Shown here piece after piece: positions 1-10,339 of a stretch of 64,000 nucleotides of DNA. The notes beneath the pieces were generated by a model. The model did no database searches and was not told the origin of the DNA. It saw only the letters and a program-made list of their open reading frames with translations. Numbering within the stretch: the stretch's first letter is position 1; every line of letters begins with the position of its first letter. The DNA comes from Cymodocea nodosa (taxonomy: Eukaryota > Streptophyta > Magnoliopsida > Alismatales > Cymodoceaceae), in assembly GCA_036874045.1 (NCBI GenBank), contig JAZBRI010000003.1, positions 1,190,501 through 1,254,500 on the forward strand. The letters run 5' to 3'. The translations under genes and the position numbers were made by a program.

Positions 1-203
1 GGGTCTTTCTGTCCTTTATTACTATTATTTCTTTTCTGAGGTGTTTTCTGCTATTTTCCAGAATTGTATTAAAACACCATTAGTCAATGAATTGTTCTCT
101 TTTTGTTTCGATTCTTATACCTAACCTGTCCCCTTCCGCCGACACTGTCGCCTGCTTCTCGTCTGCCTTCATCTTGTGAGGTTTGCCTCCGGGATCGCAA
201 CAC

Positions 204-1726
204 ATGGCGTCGGTGAAGAGCAAGGTTCTGGTGGTGGGAGGGACGGGGTACTTGGGGAAGAGGCTGGTGAAGGCGAGCCTGGAGCTCGGGCACGAGACCT
301 ACGTCCTCCACCGCCCGGAGATCGGGGTCGACGTCGAGAAGGTGCAGCTGCTGATGGAGCACAAGGCCCAGGGGGCACGTCTCGTTGAGGGTTCCTTCTC
401 CGACCACCGTAGCCTCTTCGAGGCCGTCAGGAAGGTAGATGTGGTCGTCTGCGCCATCTCCGGCACGCACAACTGGAGCCTCTACATCCTCCTTCAGCTT
501 AAGCTCGTCGATGCTATCAAGGAAGCTGGAAATGTTAGGGTAAACGTTCGTGCAGATGTTAACTATATATATTAATTATCATCGACGTGCGGTAGATAAC
601 TTACCAAATAGCCAGCGTAATTAATTAATATCTCATTAATCTACGGTAAATTAAGTCTACCAATTACATTCGATCGATGTCCGGCGTTGAGGTTAAACTC
701 CGATGGGTTGGATGCAGAGGTTCTTGCCGTCGGAGTTCGGCATGGATCCGTCGCGAATGGGGCACGCGATCGAACCCGGAAGGGTGACGTTCGACAACAA
801 GATGACGGTGAGGAAGGCCATTGAGAAGGCCGGAATCCCGTTCACCTACGTCTGCCCCGGCTGCTTGGCAGCGTACTTCCTCGGCGGCCTCTGCCAGCTT
901 GGAACCATCATCCCTTCCACGGACACCGTGCGATTTCATGGAGATGGCAACGTCAAAGGCAATTAAATCTACTGAATTTTCTACATCTCTCGCACTCGTA
1001 TCATGTCATCTAGATATATATATATGCCGCCAGGAATCTACGTGGACGAGGATGACATTGCGATGTACACCATGAGGACCGTCGACGACCCGAGGACTCT
1101 GAACAAGACCCTGTACGTCCGACCGCCGAAGAACGTCCTCTCCCAGCGAGAGGTGGTCGGGATCTGGGAGCAACTGCTTGGGAAGGTTCTCCGCAAGACC
1201 AGCGTCTCCGACGAGGAATTCTTGGCTTCCATGAAAGGTAAAATTAAGCACCAGAAACACTTACCACAGTATCGGTCTGACTGGTGAGAAATCTTTTAAG
1301 TTTGAATTGAAACAGTACATACATCTGCAGAGAAAAGTAGCCTTAGGGAAATTTTAAAAGAAAAAAAAAGAAAGAAAGAATTTTCATTTAAATGTTGATA
1401 AAAAATATGGCAACGACCTTAGCAATTTATGTTTACTTACGTGTTATTTAAAATTAATCTTCTTCATTTTACTTCTTCATCACTAACTGCGGTCCACTAA
1501 TTAATTAATAGGTTTTTAAATAAAAGCGGTATATATATATTTATTATTATATGCGTCAGCAGGGTTGGACTATGCTGACCAGATGGCAGTGGGACACTTC
1601 TTCCACCTTTTCTACGAAGGTTGTCTTACAAATTTCGAAATCGGCGAGGAGGGCGAAGAAGCCACAGAGTTATATCCGGAGGTTAAGTACACAACAGTCG
1701 GAGAATACCTCAAACGTTACCTTTAG
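204..1726 (+). CDS. PLR: Pinoresinol-lariciresinol reductase, copy 1
   Basis: NADPH-dependent lignan reductase of the isoflavone reductase/PCBER/PLR family (atypical short-chain dehydrogenases, cytosolic). It is expected to reduce pinoresinol to lariciresinol and on to secoisolariciresinol. Four exons: 204-539, 718-958, 1034-1237 and 1563-1726, giving 314 aa, the normal family length. Visible motifs are the nucleotide-binding GGTGYLG at residues 12-18, RFLPSEFG at the exon 1/2 junction (113-120), the catalytic-lysine region NKMTVRKAIE (Lys140 inferred) and the C-terminal VKYTTVGEYLKRYL. The ATG at 204 was chosen because homologues start just before KSKVLVVGGTG; the frame is open further upstream without an ATG. 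Intron 2 uses a GC donor (AAAG|GC). It differs from PLR2 at residues 88-94 (THNWSLY instead of VHIRSHH) and has CLAAYF where the family usually has CFAGYF, so its substrate range may have shifted. The family call is firm; exact substrate is inferred. Confidence 0.92.
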
Positions 1727-1865
1727 AAATAAAATAGACGGTGGACGTTCCAATCCGTGTTGTTGGTTATCTTATTATATCGGTAATAACATATCTGGTC
1801 ATGATTTAAATAAGATCTTTATTTCAATTATGAAGTTTGATTATTTGGTGTTTGTCGTTTCACCG

Positions 1866-2171
1866 ATAAATTGTCATCTCGACGTGATGGCGCCACCGTC
1901 TTTATTGAGAAGCTGTTGTTGCCGGTGGTTGAATTGCGTTCGAATATGTAATCTAGCTGAAAATGAAAAGATTATTTATCATGAAGATACCGGACCGGTG
2001 ATTGAATTGCGTTCGAATAGGTAATCTACCTGGATCATAAATTGTCATCTTGACGTGATGACGTATCAGTGTCCACCGTCTTTATTTAGAAGCTGTTGTA
2101 ACCGGTGATTGAATTGCGTTCGAATGTGTAATCTAGCTGAAAATGAAAATATCATTTATCGTGAAGATACC
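1866..2171 (+). repeat. Local tandem duplication 3' of PLR1
   Basis: A unit beginning ATAAATTGTCATCT at 1866 recurs at 2037 (171-bp step), each running to GAAGATACC (1991 and 2170). Between them lies a third, partial copy of the internal stretch containing ATTGAATTGCGTTCGAATA. PLR2 and PLR4 carry one simpler version at the same place, so the expansion is specific to the PLR1/PLR3 type. Confidence 0.75.
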
Positions 2172-3404
2172 AAATGGTACTTTGCTGAAGTATTATTGTT
2201 TTCCAATTGAAAGTCTAGCAGTAATTACAGGAAATTATCTTGTTTGTTTCTTTAAAGGTTCGTCTAATTCAAATTGGAATTATAATGATCCAGTTGCCAA
2301 CTTTATTCGTTCTTTACGTAGACTGACTGATTTGAATAATATCTGGGTTCATGTTTTAGGATAATTTCAGTAACATAGTTGGATAGGATTTCAAAAGTGT
2401 TGGATTATTCTTTTAGTTCTCTCTTGGTAATTTATTTACTTGTTTTGGGTTCACTATTTTTCCCTGGTGTAGTGTATGAGAAATTGATTTCACAATTTAT
2501 GGAATGCTTTTCATACTTTTCCGAAGATGTTTTCACTAATGTAGTCACGCAGTTTTCCAGTCTACGTTTTAGATCTGCAAATTTCAGATGCAAACTGCAC
2601 TTGATCTGGAGTTTTAATCTATTCATGCTTACACTTGTTGGAAAGATCTCCATTTAAGATTGTTATAGACACTGATTTCATTGAATTCTGATTTGAAACA
2701 AAGAAGATAAGGACTTTTAAAGTTAAGTAGTGCATTCTATGTCGCGTCTTATCTTGTGTGCAACTGTCATAAGGAAGGTAGTTCTCATTATAGAATAACC
2801 CATTGAACTTTATGCTAAGTTTCTCCTTTGAGTTAAAGTACATCAAGAGCTTTTCGGTGATAGTTTAAACGTAATTTTTGGTGTTGTTTATTGTAAATTT
2901 CAAATTTTGGAGGTTTAGAGTGAAGATAGATTGCAATCTACTGTCTACCTGTATCATTGGATTTCAAGATATTTTACACCTACTCTTAACTATGGGATTA
3001 CATGTCATTATTTTTATCTTATAGTAAACTCTCAGAGGTTTTCATAGAACAATTATTTGCTATTTTCGGATTTGAAAACTGGAAGTTAAAAATGATTGAA
3101 ATAGAGAATATGAGAAGTTTTACAGTCTAGAACTATTTGATATTTAATCGTTTTAGCTTTTTAGTTGCTCACACATATTTTATATATTTGAGTTCAAATA
3201 ATTTTCTTAATTAGTACATTGCATAATCTTTTCAAAGAGCATCTAAATATAATTTTTAGAGTTGTAGTGTATGATTTATGAATTTTCTCAATGCATCGAC
3301 TCATCTGGAACCATAAACCCTAAAATTTATGTAGTTATATGACCTGCACTTTTTATGGACATTATATATTTGGAATTTACAAATTTAAAACTCATACAAA
3401 TCAC
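2172..3404. other. AT-rich 3' flank of PLR1, no gene seen
   Basis: Only short chance reading frames are present. The first 200 bases resemble the 3' flank of PLR2 (from about 7450), which marks them as part of the old PLR duplication unit. The rest is AT-rich sequence I cannot classify. Confidence 0.6.
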
Positions 3405-3867
3405 TTTTATTGTTGATGTTGCTCTTGAACGAGAACTTCAACAACTTGACGTGATTAATGCTTATCTTCATGAAAATTAAGAAAAGAATGTTTATATGTC
3501 CATTATTACTTGTTAAGAGGGAGTAAGTTAAGAAAGTGTATAAATTGAAAAAGTCCCTGTATAGTTTGAAGTAACTCCATAGAAACTAGTCTTTTAAATT
3601 ATCTAATACTCTTATTCATGCTGATTATAAACAATGCATATCTAATTATTCCTTATTTATTTGCAAACAAAGTGATATACATGTTAATCTTCTTAGTTAT
3701 GTTGATGATATTGGAAATAATATATCAATTATAAAACAGTTAAAAGATCAACGTAAACAATAATTTGCCATTAATGATTTGGGTAGATGAAGATGCATTT
3801 AAGTATTATCCAAGATGGTGTTGTTGAACTTTACTATGATAATTAAACTACTAAGCATATTACCAAC
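3405..3867 (+). mobile_element. Ty1-copia reverse transcriptase/RNase H remnant
   Basis: A decayed copia pol fragment. Conceptual translation with many stops and shifts shows, in order, ELQQLDVINAYLHEN (the LDV.NAFLHG block), a NVYMS block, SLYSLK-like sequence, SYVDDI near 3690 and, at about 3815, QDGVVELYYDN (RNase H domain). It continues at 5303 after an inserted solo LTR. No part is functional. The same fragment is present in the right duplication unit at 14549-15011. Confidence 0.8.
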
Positions 3868-5297
3868 TGTACAGTGTCAATTTGTATTATTATATATGTT
3901 ATTATTCATACATATTATGATTATAATGTGAAAATATTAAAGATATTATAAGAGATTACATATAATGCACTTTTAATGTTTATGCATGTTATTTAAGTTC
4001 AAATACGTTTAAATGTACAAATTGAACCATATGTTTTATACTTAATGTTTGGAAGCACATTTTGGTTATGCATTAGATGGTTATTGTTTTAGTTTATTTA
4101 GATAATTTTTATTATGTCTAATGTTTGATTATTAATGTAATTTAAGTTATTTAATTGTAAAGTAAAGTCAAAAGGGATGACATGGGTATTTTGGGAATTA
4201 AGAAAATGGCCAACTTCCAACTCCAACATTGTTGGCCTCCTCTCTTCCACTACATCCACAATCTCTAGCCACAAGCAACCGTTCTCCTTCCTAAAAAGCA
4301 CAACCTATGATAGAAACTCTCTTTCTAGATCTTTTCTCTCCTCTCAACCCTAGCACAAAGAAGAAGATCTCCATGACTGTAGTTTGAGTTTCCTACTATC
4401 CTCTCATCTTCGGTGACGTCCTTAGTGCAAGGCAATGACGTGGAGAATGCTTAGAGAAGGCACCCTTGCTATAGATTCGTGGAGCACCTATTTTTGTTGA
4501 GCTTCCTCCTCTCTCTTGAAGAACTCTCATCTTTAATTACCCTATTTTCTGTTTCAAATGCTAGATTTTCTACTTTAAAGAAGAATGTGTTTCATAAGCT
4601 ATACTTAATGAAATCTAGTTCTGTAAAAAGCAATAGTTAGATTATTGACTTATCTTTCTAAGATTTTGATTTTGTTAATTTTCATGAAGAATTCAAAGAG
4701 ATATGATCTTTATTCTAGCTATATACAATTTAGTAATCAGCTAGATTGTTTTGCACTCTCTTGATAAAATAACTACTGGAATTACTTCAAGAGAAGCTTT
4801 TTTCTTGAAATCACTTTTATTATTTTGTACCTTGATGATCCTTCCTTCATTGTACTTTTAGTAAATTTATTCTTTGGTAGGATGAAAGAAAAAATGTGTA
4901 GAGTTAAGCTTAATTTCAGTGATTTTTGGATAAGACAATTCTAGTGATTCTTTTGTTTTCTTTGATCTCTCCTTGTATTAATTGAATGATTTGAATTTAC
5001 TTCACCTTTATTGATGGTTTTCACTTGATAACAATATGTTAAACTACGAAAATGATTAGAATGCATATTTGGATGACATTGAGTTTTGCTTTGTATTTCT
5101 TTGAATATCTCTTAGAAAATCTTAAAGGATTAGGAATATTTGACTTTACAAAATTTTGAGTTTTACTTTAAACAAGTTCTCTATGGATCCCCCTATACTC
5201 ACATGTTATCTATGATATACACCGTATACTTGGGATTATAAATTTTGAAACTAAATTTTTATAATATATTTATTGCAAATACCTTGAAGCTCGTACA
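3868..5297. mobile_element. Solo LTR, 1.43 kb, with 5-bp target-site duplication
   Basis: The insertion splits the copia RNase H fragment cleanly. It begins TGTACAGTGTC and ends GCTCGTACA, so the ends are the imperfect inverted TGTAC...GTACA typical of LTRs. It is flanked by CCAAC at 3863-3867 and 5298-5302. No internal coding domains are visible, so it is best read as a solo LTR left by recombination between the two LTRs of a full element. A short non-autonomous element is the alternative. Confidence 0.75.
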
Positions 5298-5302
5298 CCA
5301 AC

Positions 5303-5482
5303 AATCCAATGTTTTATAATAAAACAAATAGAGCTTGATTATCATGTAGTTCATGAAAAGGTTCAAAATAATCTTATCAACCTCATCCATGTAACAAGCA
5401 AAGATTAAATTGCATATATGTTAATCACTTCCCTGAGATCAAATTAGGCACTCATTTGACTTATGTGTGAACTTAGGGAGAA
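5303..5482 (+). mobile_element. Copia RNase H C-terminal remnant, resuming after the solo LTR
   Basis: Translation in shifted frames gives the copia block around NNPMFYNK, DYHVVHEKVQNNLINLIHV and IAYMLITSLRSN. This corresponds to the NP.FHERTKHIEVDCHFIREKI...QLADIFTK stretch that ends copia polyproteins. It terminates in a purine-rich GGGAGAAG at about 5478, which resembles a polypurine tract. The PLR2 ATG is only about 220 bases downstream. Confidence 0.7.
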
Positions 5483-5483
5483 G

Positions 5484-5701
5484 TGTAAGTTGTTTTTAGG
5501 GTCATTCTGTCCTTTCCTGTTATTGTTTCTTTTCTAAGGTGTTTTTTGCTATTTTCCAGTATTGTATTGAAGTACTATTAGTCAACGACTAGTTTTCCTT
5601 TGTTTCGACTATTAAAACCTGAACTCTCCCCTGCTGCCGACACCGTCGCCATCTTCTCATCTGCCTTCATCTCGTGAGATTTGCCTCAGGGATCAAAACA
5701 C
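5484..5701 (+). promoter_or_regulatory. PLR2 upstream block, possibly LTR-derived
   Basis: This block follows the polypurine-like GGGAGAAG and begins TGTAAG, the position at which a copia 3' LTR would start. A homologous block precedes PLR1 (1-203), PLR3 (11144-11346) and PLR4 (about 16637-16854). It contains pyrimidine-rich sequence (TTCTGTCCTTT, TATTTTCCAG) and AT stretches, but I see no convincing TATA box. Whether it is an LTR or simply the native PLR promoter next to a retroelement is unresolved. Confidence 0.4.
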
Positions 5702-7244
5702 ATGGCGCCGGTGAAGAGCAAGGTTCTGGTGGTGGGAGGGACGGGGTACTTGGGGAAGAGGCTGGTGAAGGCGAGCCTGGAGCTCGGGCACGAGACCTAC
5801 GTCCTCCACCGCCCGGAGATCGGGGTCGACATCGAGAAGGTGCAGCTGCTGATGGAGCACAAGGCCCAGGGGGCGCGTCTCGTCGAGGGTTCCTTCTCCG
5901 ACCACCGCAGCCTCGTCCAGGCCGTCAGGAAGGTAGATGTGGTCGTTTGCGCCGTCTCCGGTGTCCACATCAGGAGCCACCACATCCTCCTTCAGCTGAA
6001 GCTCGTCCATGCCATCAAGGAAGCTGGAAATGTTAAGGTAAACGTTCGTCCAGATGTTTATTGTATATATCAATTATCATCGACGTATGGTAAATAAATT
6101 TTTCATTAATCTACGATAAAGTTTACGAATGTCGTCCCGCGTTGAGGTTAAACTCCGATGCAGAGGTTCTTGCCGTCGGAGTTCGGCATCGATCCGTCGC
6201 GCATGGGGCACGCGATCGAACCCGGAAGGGTGACGTTCGACGACAAGATGACGGTGAGGAAGGCCATCGAGTCCGCCGGAATCCCGTTCACCTACGTCTC
6301 CACCGGCTGCTTCGCAGGGTATTTCCTCGGCGGCCTCTGCCAGCTTGGGACCATCCTCCCTTCCACGGACACCGTGCGATTGCATGGAGATGGCAACGTC
6401 AAAGGCAAGACTGCTTAATTTTCTACGCCTCTCGCACTCACGTCTCAAGTATATATATATGATAACATGCATGTGATTAGAATTTGATATCTCATACAAG
6501 TGGATTAAATTAATTTACCGATGACGACAGACCTATTTATTTGCTGATACGTGCCACCAGGAATCTACGTGGACGAGGATGACATTGCGACGTACACCAT
6601 GAGGACCGTCGACGACCCGAGGACTCTGAACAAGACCCTGTACATCCGACCGCCGGAGAACGTCCTCTCCCAGCGAGAGGTGGTCGGGATCTGGGAGCAG
6701 CTCCTCGGGAAGGTTCTCAGCAAGACCAGCGTCTCCGACGAAGAATTCTTGGCTTCCATGAAAGGTAAAATTAAGCACCAGAAACACTTACCTTAGTTCC
6801 GATGTGACTGGTGAGAAATCTTTTAAATTTGAATTAAACCAGTACATACATCTGCAGAGAAAAGTAGCCTTAGGGAAATTTTAAAAGAAAAAAAAAAAAG
6901 AATTTTCACTTAAATGTTGATAAAAAATATGGCAACGACCTTAGCAATTTATGTTTACTTACATGTTATTTAAAATTAATCTTCTTCATTTTACTTCTTC
7001 ATCACTAACTGCGGTTTACTAATAAATAGCTTTTTAAATAAAAGCGTTCTGTATTTATTTATTACTGTATGTGTCGGCAGGACTCGAGTATGGTCACCAG
7101 GTGGGACTGGGCCACTTCTACCACGTTTGCTACGAAGGCTGCCTCACAAATTTCGAAATCGGCGAGGAAGGCGAAGAAGCCACCGAGTTATATCCGGAGG
7201 TTAAGTACACCACAGTCGGAGAATACCTCAAACGTTACCTTTAG
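5702..7244 (+). CDS. PLR: Pinoresinol-lariciresinol reductase, copy 2
   Basis: Intact four-exon PLR: 5702-6037, 6164-6404, 6561-6764 and 7081-7244, 314 aa. It keeps the motifs expected of bona fide PLRs: GGTGYLG nucleotide-binding loop, SGVHIRSH near residue 90, KRFLPSEFG, the DKMTVRKAIE catalytic-lysine region, STGCFAGYFLGGLCQ, DPRTLNKTLYIRPP and LSQREVVGIWE. Of the four copies it is therefore the best candidate for canonical pinoresinol/lariciresinol reduction. Intron 2 again has a GC donor (AAAG|GCAAGA), and introns 1 and 3 are GT-AG. Private changes relative to the other copies include PPENVL (others PPKNVL), KVLSKTS (others KVLRKTS) and HFYHVCYEGC in exon 4. Copia sequence ends about 220 bases upstream. 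Confidence 0.93.
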
Positions 7245-7789
7245 AAATAAAATGGACGGTGGACGTTCCAATCCGTGTTGGCTATCTTATTATATCGGTA
7301 ATATTATTGCTGGTCGTGATTTAAATTAGATCTTTATTTCAATTAAGGAGTTTGATTATTTAGTGTTCGTCGTTTCACCGATAAATTGTCATCTTGACGT
7401 GATGACGTATCGGTCGTGATTGAATTGCTTCAGAGTGTTGGCAGACAATGAGAAGATTATTTATCATCAAGATACCAACCAACAAGTATTTTGTTAAGGT
7501 GTTATCGTTTCGAAATTGAAAATCTAACAGTAATTGCATGGCATCAACTCATATGTTTCTTTAAAGGTTCATCTGATCCCAATTGGAATTATAATTATCC
7601 AGTTCCCAACTTTATTTACTCTTTCGGTAGATTGACTGATTTGAGAGGTATTATTTTTTTATTATCAATTTGAGAGTTGGAATATTCGTCGTAAGAAACT
7701 GTTCCTGGGTTCAAATTGTCATTCAATTCTTTTTACCGATTAATCAATTGTAAATTGCTTAATCGATTAAAAGCAATTAATGATACTTA
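7245..7789. other. 3' flank of PLR2
   Basis: Untranslated or spacer sequence homologous to the 3' flank of PLR4 (18341-18900) and, more distantly, of PLR1. It has no coding feature beyond short chance frames. Similarity to the PLR4 flank stops near 7795. Confidence 0.6.
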
Positions 7790-8275
7790 TACCTTCGACC
7801 TTGGGTGTGGAAGAGGATGTGGGCATGGTCGCGATGGTCGTCGCAACGAACCCTACCTTGTTTGTAGTGTCTTTGAGCACCCACCCTACAAGTGCCATAA
7901 TCGCATTTAACAACCGACGGCTTAACATATCGACTTATTCACCACTGCCTTACACTTTGTCGCCTCCTTATGCATTGACATATTCTTCTCAAGCTGCCTC
8001 TCCTTCTTCCTAGGAGTGCAGCTTCCATTGTTGGTGCTCCTTCCTAGGAGTGGTTTCCCAACACCGACGCCACCCACCACATCACATCATAAACAATTTG
8101 TAGAGCCTCTCCTTCCTTGAACCATATCATGGTGCTGAAAGGCTACGCATAGGCAACAACCAAGGCTTGCAGAATCCCAACACTGGATCTGGTTTTCTTC
8201 ATCTCTCTAATGGCTCTTTTTTATTACAAAATATATTACACGTGCTGTATATTGTTAGGATCAATGAGCTTAGTA
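7790..8275 (+). mobile_element. Copia gag zinc-knuckle and protease-region remnant
   Basis: At 7796-7910 the frame reads a Gly/Arg-rich stretch followed by YLVCSVFEHPPYKCHNRI. This aligns with the copia knuckle CxxCxxxxHxxxxC followed by YNRF, with the first Cys replaced by Tyr. At about 8140-8265 it reads GNNQGLQNPNTGSGFLHL then SFLLQNILHVLYI, matching the VGNGQGLPI...LLNNVLHVP block downstream of copia protease. Stops and shifts break the frame, so it is a pseudogene fragment of an element lying between PLR2 and PLR3. Confidence 0.7.
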
Positions 8276-8481
8276 GAAGAAAGGTGAATAGAGATATACA
8301 TTCTCAATTAAATATTTCTAAGTTATATGGTTGAAAAATTTACAATTTAATAAAAATAGATAATTAGAAACATACACAATAAAAATAAAAGAATATAAAA
8401 TTTTTAGATAGTTCACATTAGTTCACCTTTAAAGATTACTTAGACTTCACTAAATACTTTAACACTTATACACTTACTTTC

Positions 8482-8947
8482 AAGTAAAAATAAAAATCAA
8501 CTACTCAAGCTTTTAAGTATAAGTTCCAACCAACCAATTACTTGAGTTTTCATATCAAAGCTCTAACTAAAAATAAAAAAGATGCATTTACACCTATTAC
8601 CAAGCACTGGATCCTATAAGAACTTTGAAGTTAATTGTATTTAGGTAGGACCAGAACCAGGATAGGTGACCACTTGGGAAGTTTCTGTGCAGTGCTTATG
8701 GACAGTAGTGTTTACTCTGCTCAAACATTGACAAACTGTAGTTGTACGCACCACTTACCAAAATGAGCTTAGCAAGGTTGTTTGACTCATATGTTATCAA
8801 TTCTATGGATACTCTTAGTGTATACCAAACTATTTGAGTGTCTAAGGACAAACATTAAAAAAAAAAAAAGTAAAAATAAAAATAAACTACAAGCTTTTAA
8901 GTACAAGTTTCAACCAACCAATTACTTGAGTTTTCATATCAAAGCTC
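8482..8947. repeat. Pair of ~80-bp direct repeats bracketing a 5S-like insert
   Basis: The repeats are at 8482-8562 and 8868-8947. They share AAGTAAAAATAAAAAT, AAGCTTTTAAGTA and CCAACCAATTACTTGAG with few differences. The interval between them holds the 5S rRNA-like segment and ends in a run of A (about 8857-8869). The repeats are too long for ordinary target-site duplications. Confidence 0.7.
8581..8692 (+). pseudogene. 5S rRNA-derived sequence (pseudogene or SINE3/Cassandra-like)
   Basis: Ordered matches to plant 5S rRNA: GATGC at the start, ACCAAGCACTGGATCC, AGAACTTTGAAGTTAA (the A-box region), then CCAGGATAGGTGACCA and CTTGGGAAGTTTCTGTG (the C-box region), in the right order and spacing. 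It is diverged throughout (for example TATAAGAACT for CATCAGAACT), so it is not a working 5S gene. A poly-A run downstream suggests a retroposed copy (SINE3 type). The 5S-bearing LTR of a Cassandra TRIM element is the main alternative. Confidence 0.72.
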
Positions 8948-9605
8948 ATACTTGAAGTTTTGTTGTACAAACTTTAACAAACCAACTAATTTGACATTTA
9001 TCAAAATTTACATGCGAAGAGCTTGAAACACTTCAGATTTGCCTTTTCCTGACTTTTGCACAATGTTTGAAAAGTTGTTAGTGATTTTCTCACCAAGCTA
9101 ATATTAGCAAATCATTTCACTACCACCTGCAAGAAATTAAATCTTGTTCCCATACCAAGTTCGGATTCAAGGGTGCATATCAAGGACAACACTAATAGGT
9201 AAAGCGTCAACCATGGAAATTAGTATCAATCTATATTGATATGCTTATTATGGGACTGATTGTGTTTCCTTGTATTCTCTTGCTATCTTTGGTAGTTGTT
9301 TGCCCTTATCAGCAACACATTCTACTATTAATATGAGGGGCCTCCTCCACCACCAAGGTACGAAGAAGTATGCATTTAAGCATCGATTCTTTGCTTTCTT
9401 CTCCATCTCTCTTCTTCTCTTCAATACAAGGAACTTGAAGTTTTAAAGAAAAATAATACTTCGAGATATAACTACATGATTTACCAAAGGGAAAAGTACC
9501 CATAGGATGTTAATAGATATATAAGATCAAACATAAAGGAGATGAGTACATTAAAATGTATAAGGTTAGGTTGGTTGTTTCAACTACCAAAATGACAACT
9601 CTTAG
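8948..9605. other. Spacer within copia debris, LTR-like in part
   Basis: No coding sequence is seen. The stretch around 9255-9360 (pyrimidine-rich, CTACTATTAATATGAGGGGCCTCCTCCACC) looks like the promoter end of a plant LTR, but I found no paired copy to prove it. Confidence 0.35.
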
Positions 9606-10175
9606 GAATCATCGTCATTATTGATGTTACTCTTAAAATGAGAAGTTCAACAACTTGACTTGACAAATGCTTATCTTCAGGAAGATTAAGAAAAAGATGT
9701 TTATATGTCTATTGTTATTTGTTGAAGAGTAAATTAAGAAAGTGTGTAAATGGAATAAGTATCTATATAGTTTAAAACAAATTTTTAGAAATTAGTTTTG
9801 TGAGTTGTCTGATACTCTTATTCGTGTTAGCTATAAAAAATACAAATCTAATTTTATTATTTGTTCACAAAGAAAGTGATATATATGTTGATGATACTTT
9901 AATTGTTGAAAAAAAAATATTTTTATAAAATAATTAAAAATCAACTTAAATAACAATTTACCATTAAATATTTGGGTACATTAAGATACATTTTTGGACT
10001 TGAATTTCCTATATCTAAAGTTGGCATAAATGTCTATCAATGCAAATATGCTCTAAATCTTTCTCAACGAAACATACTAATTAGTGTCAAACCTTCCAAT
10101 GTCCTTGTTGAGAAGCCTCTCGATCTCGATTGCGCAAACAAAAGCATTCTTCAAAGTCCAAGTATACAAGAATAA
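9606..10175 (+). mobile_element. Copia reverse transcriptase remnant (between PLR2 and PLR3)
   Basis: Decayed pol: QQLDLTNAYLQED, DVYMS, a degraded SLYSLK block, YVDDTLIV near 9890, then YLGTLRYIFGLEF and YQCKYALNLSQRNILI in an open stretch (9972-10175). The last blocks match the L..FLGIEV and l.Q.KYildLL segments of copia RT. Stops and a duplicated AT-rich patch show that it is dead. Confidence 0.8.
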
Positions 10176-10339
10176 TTGTTAAGTTCATTTATTTAACTTT
10201 CATAGGGCCTAATATTTCTTATGTTGTAAATCATCTTAGTTAATTTAGGACAAAACCTTACAAAGAGCATTATGAGATGGTGCTAAGAATTGTTAGGTAG
10301 ATTAAACGAATTCTTGAACAAGGTATTTTATTTTTGAGA

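Noticed and set aside
84-470. Open frames antisense or shifted over PLR exon 1 (also 169-378, 176-388 and the same at 5674-6073, 11227-11613, 16827-17226)
   Set aside because: They are by-products of the GC-rich third-position bias of PLR exon 1. The + frame with GGTGYLG and downstream splicing explains the sequence.
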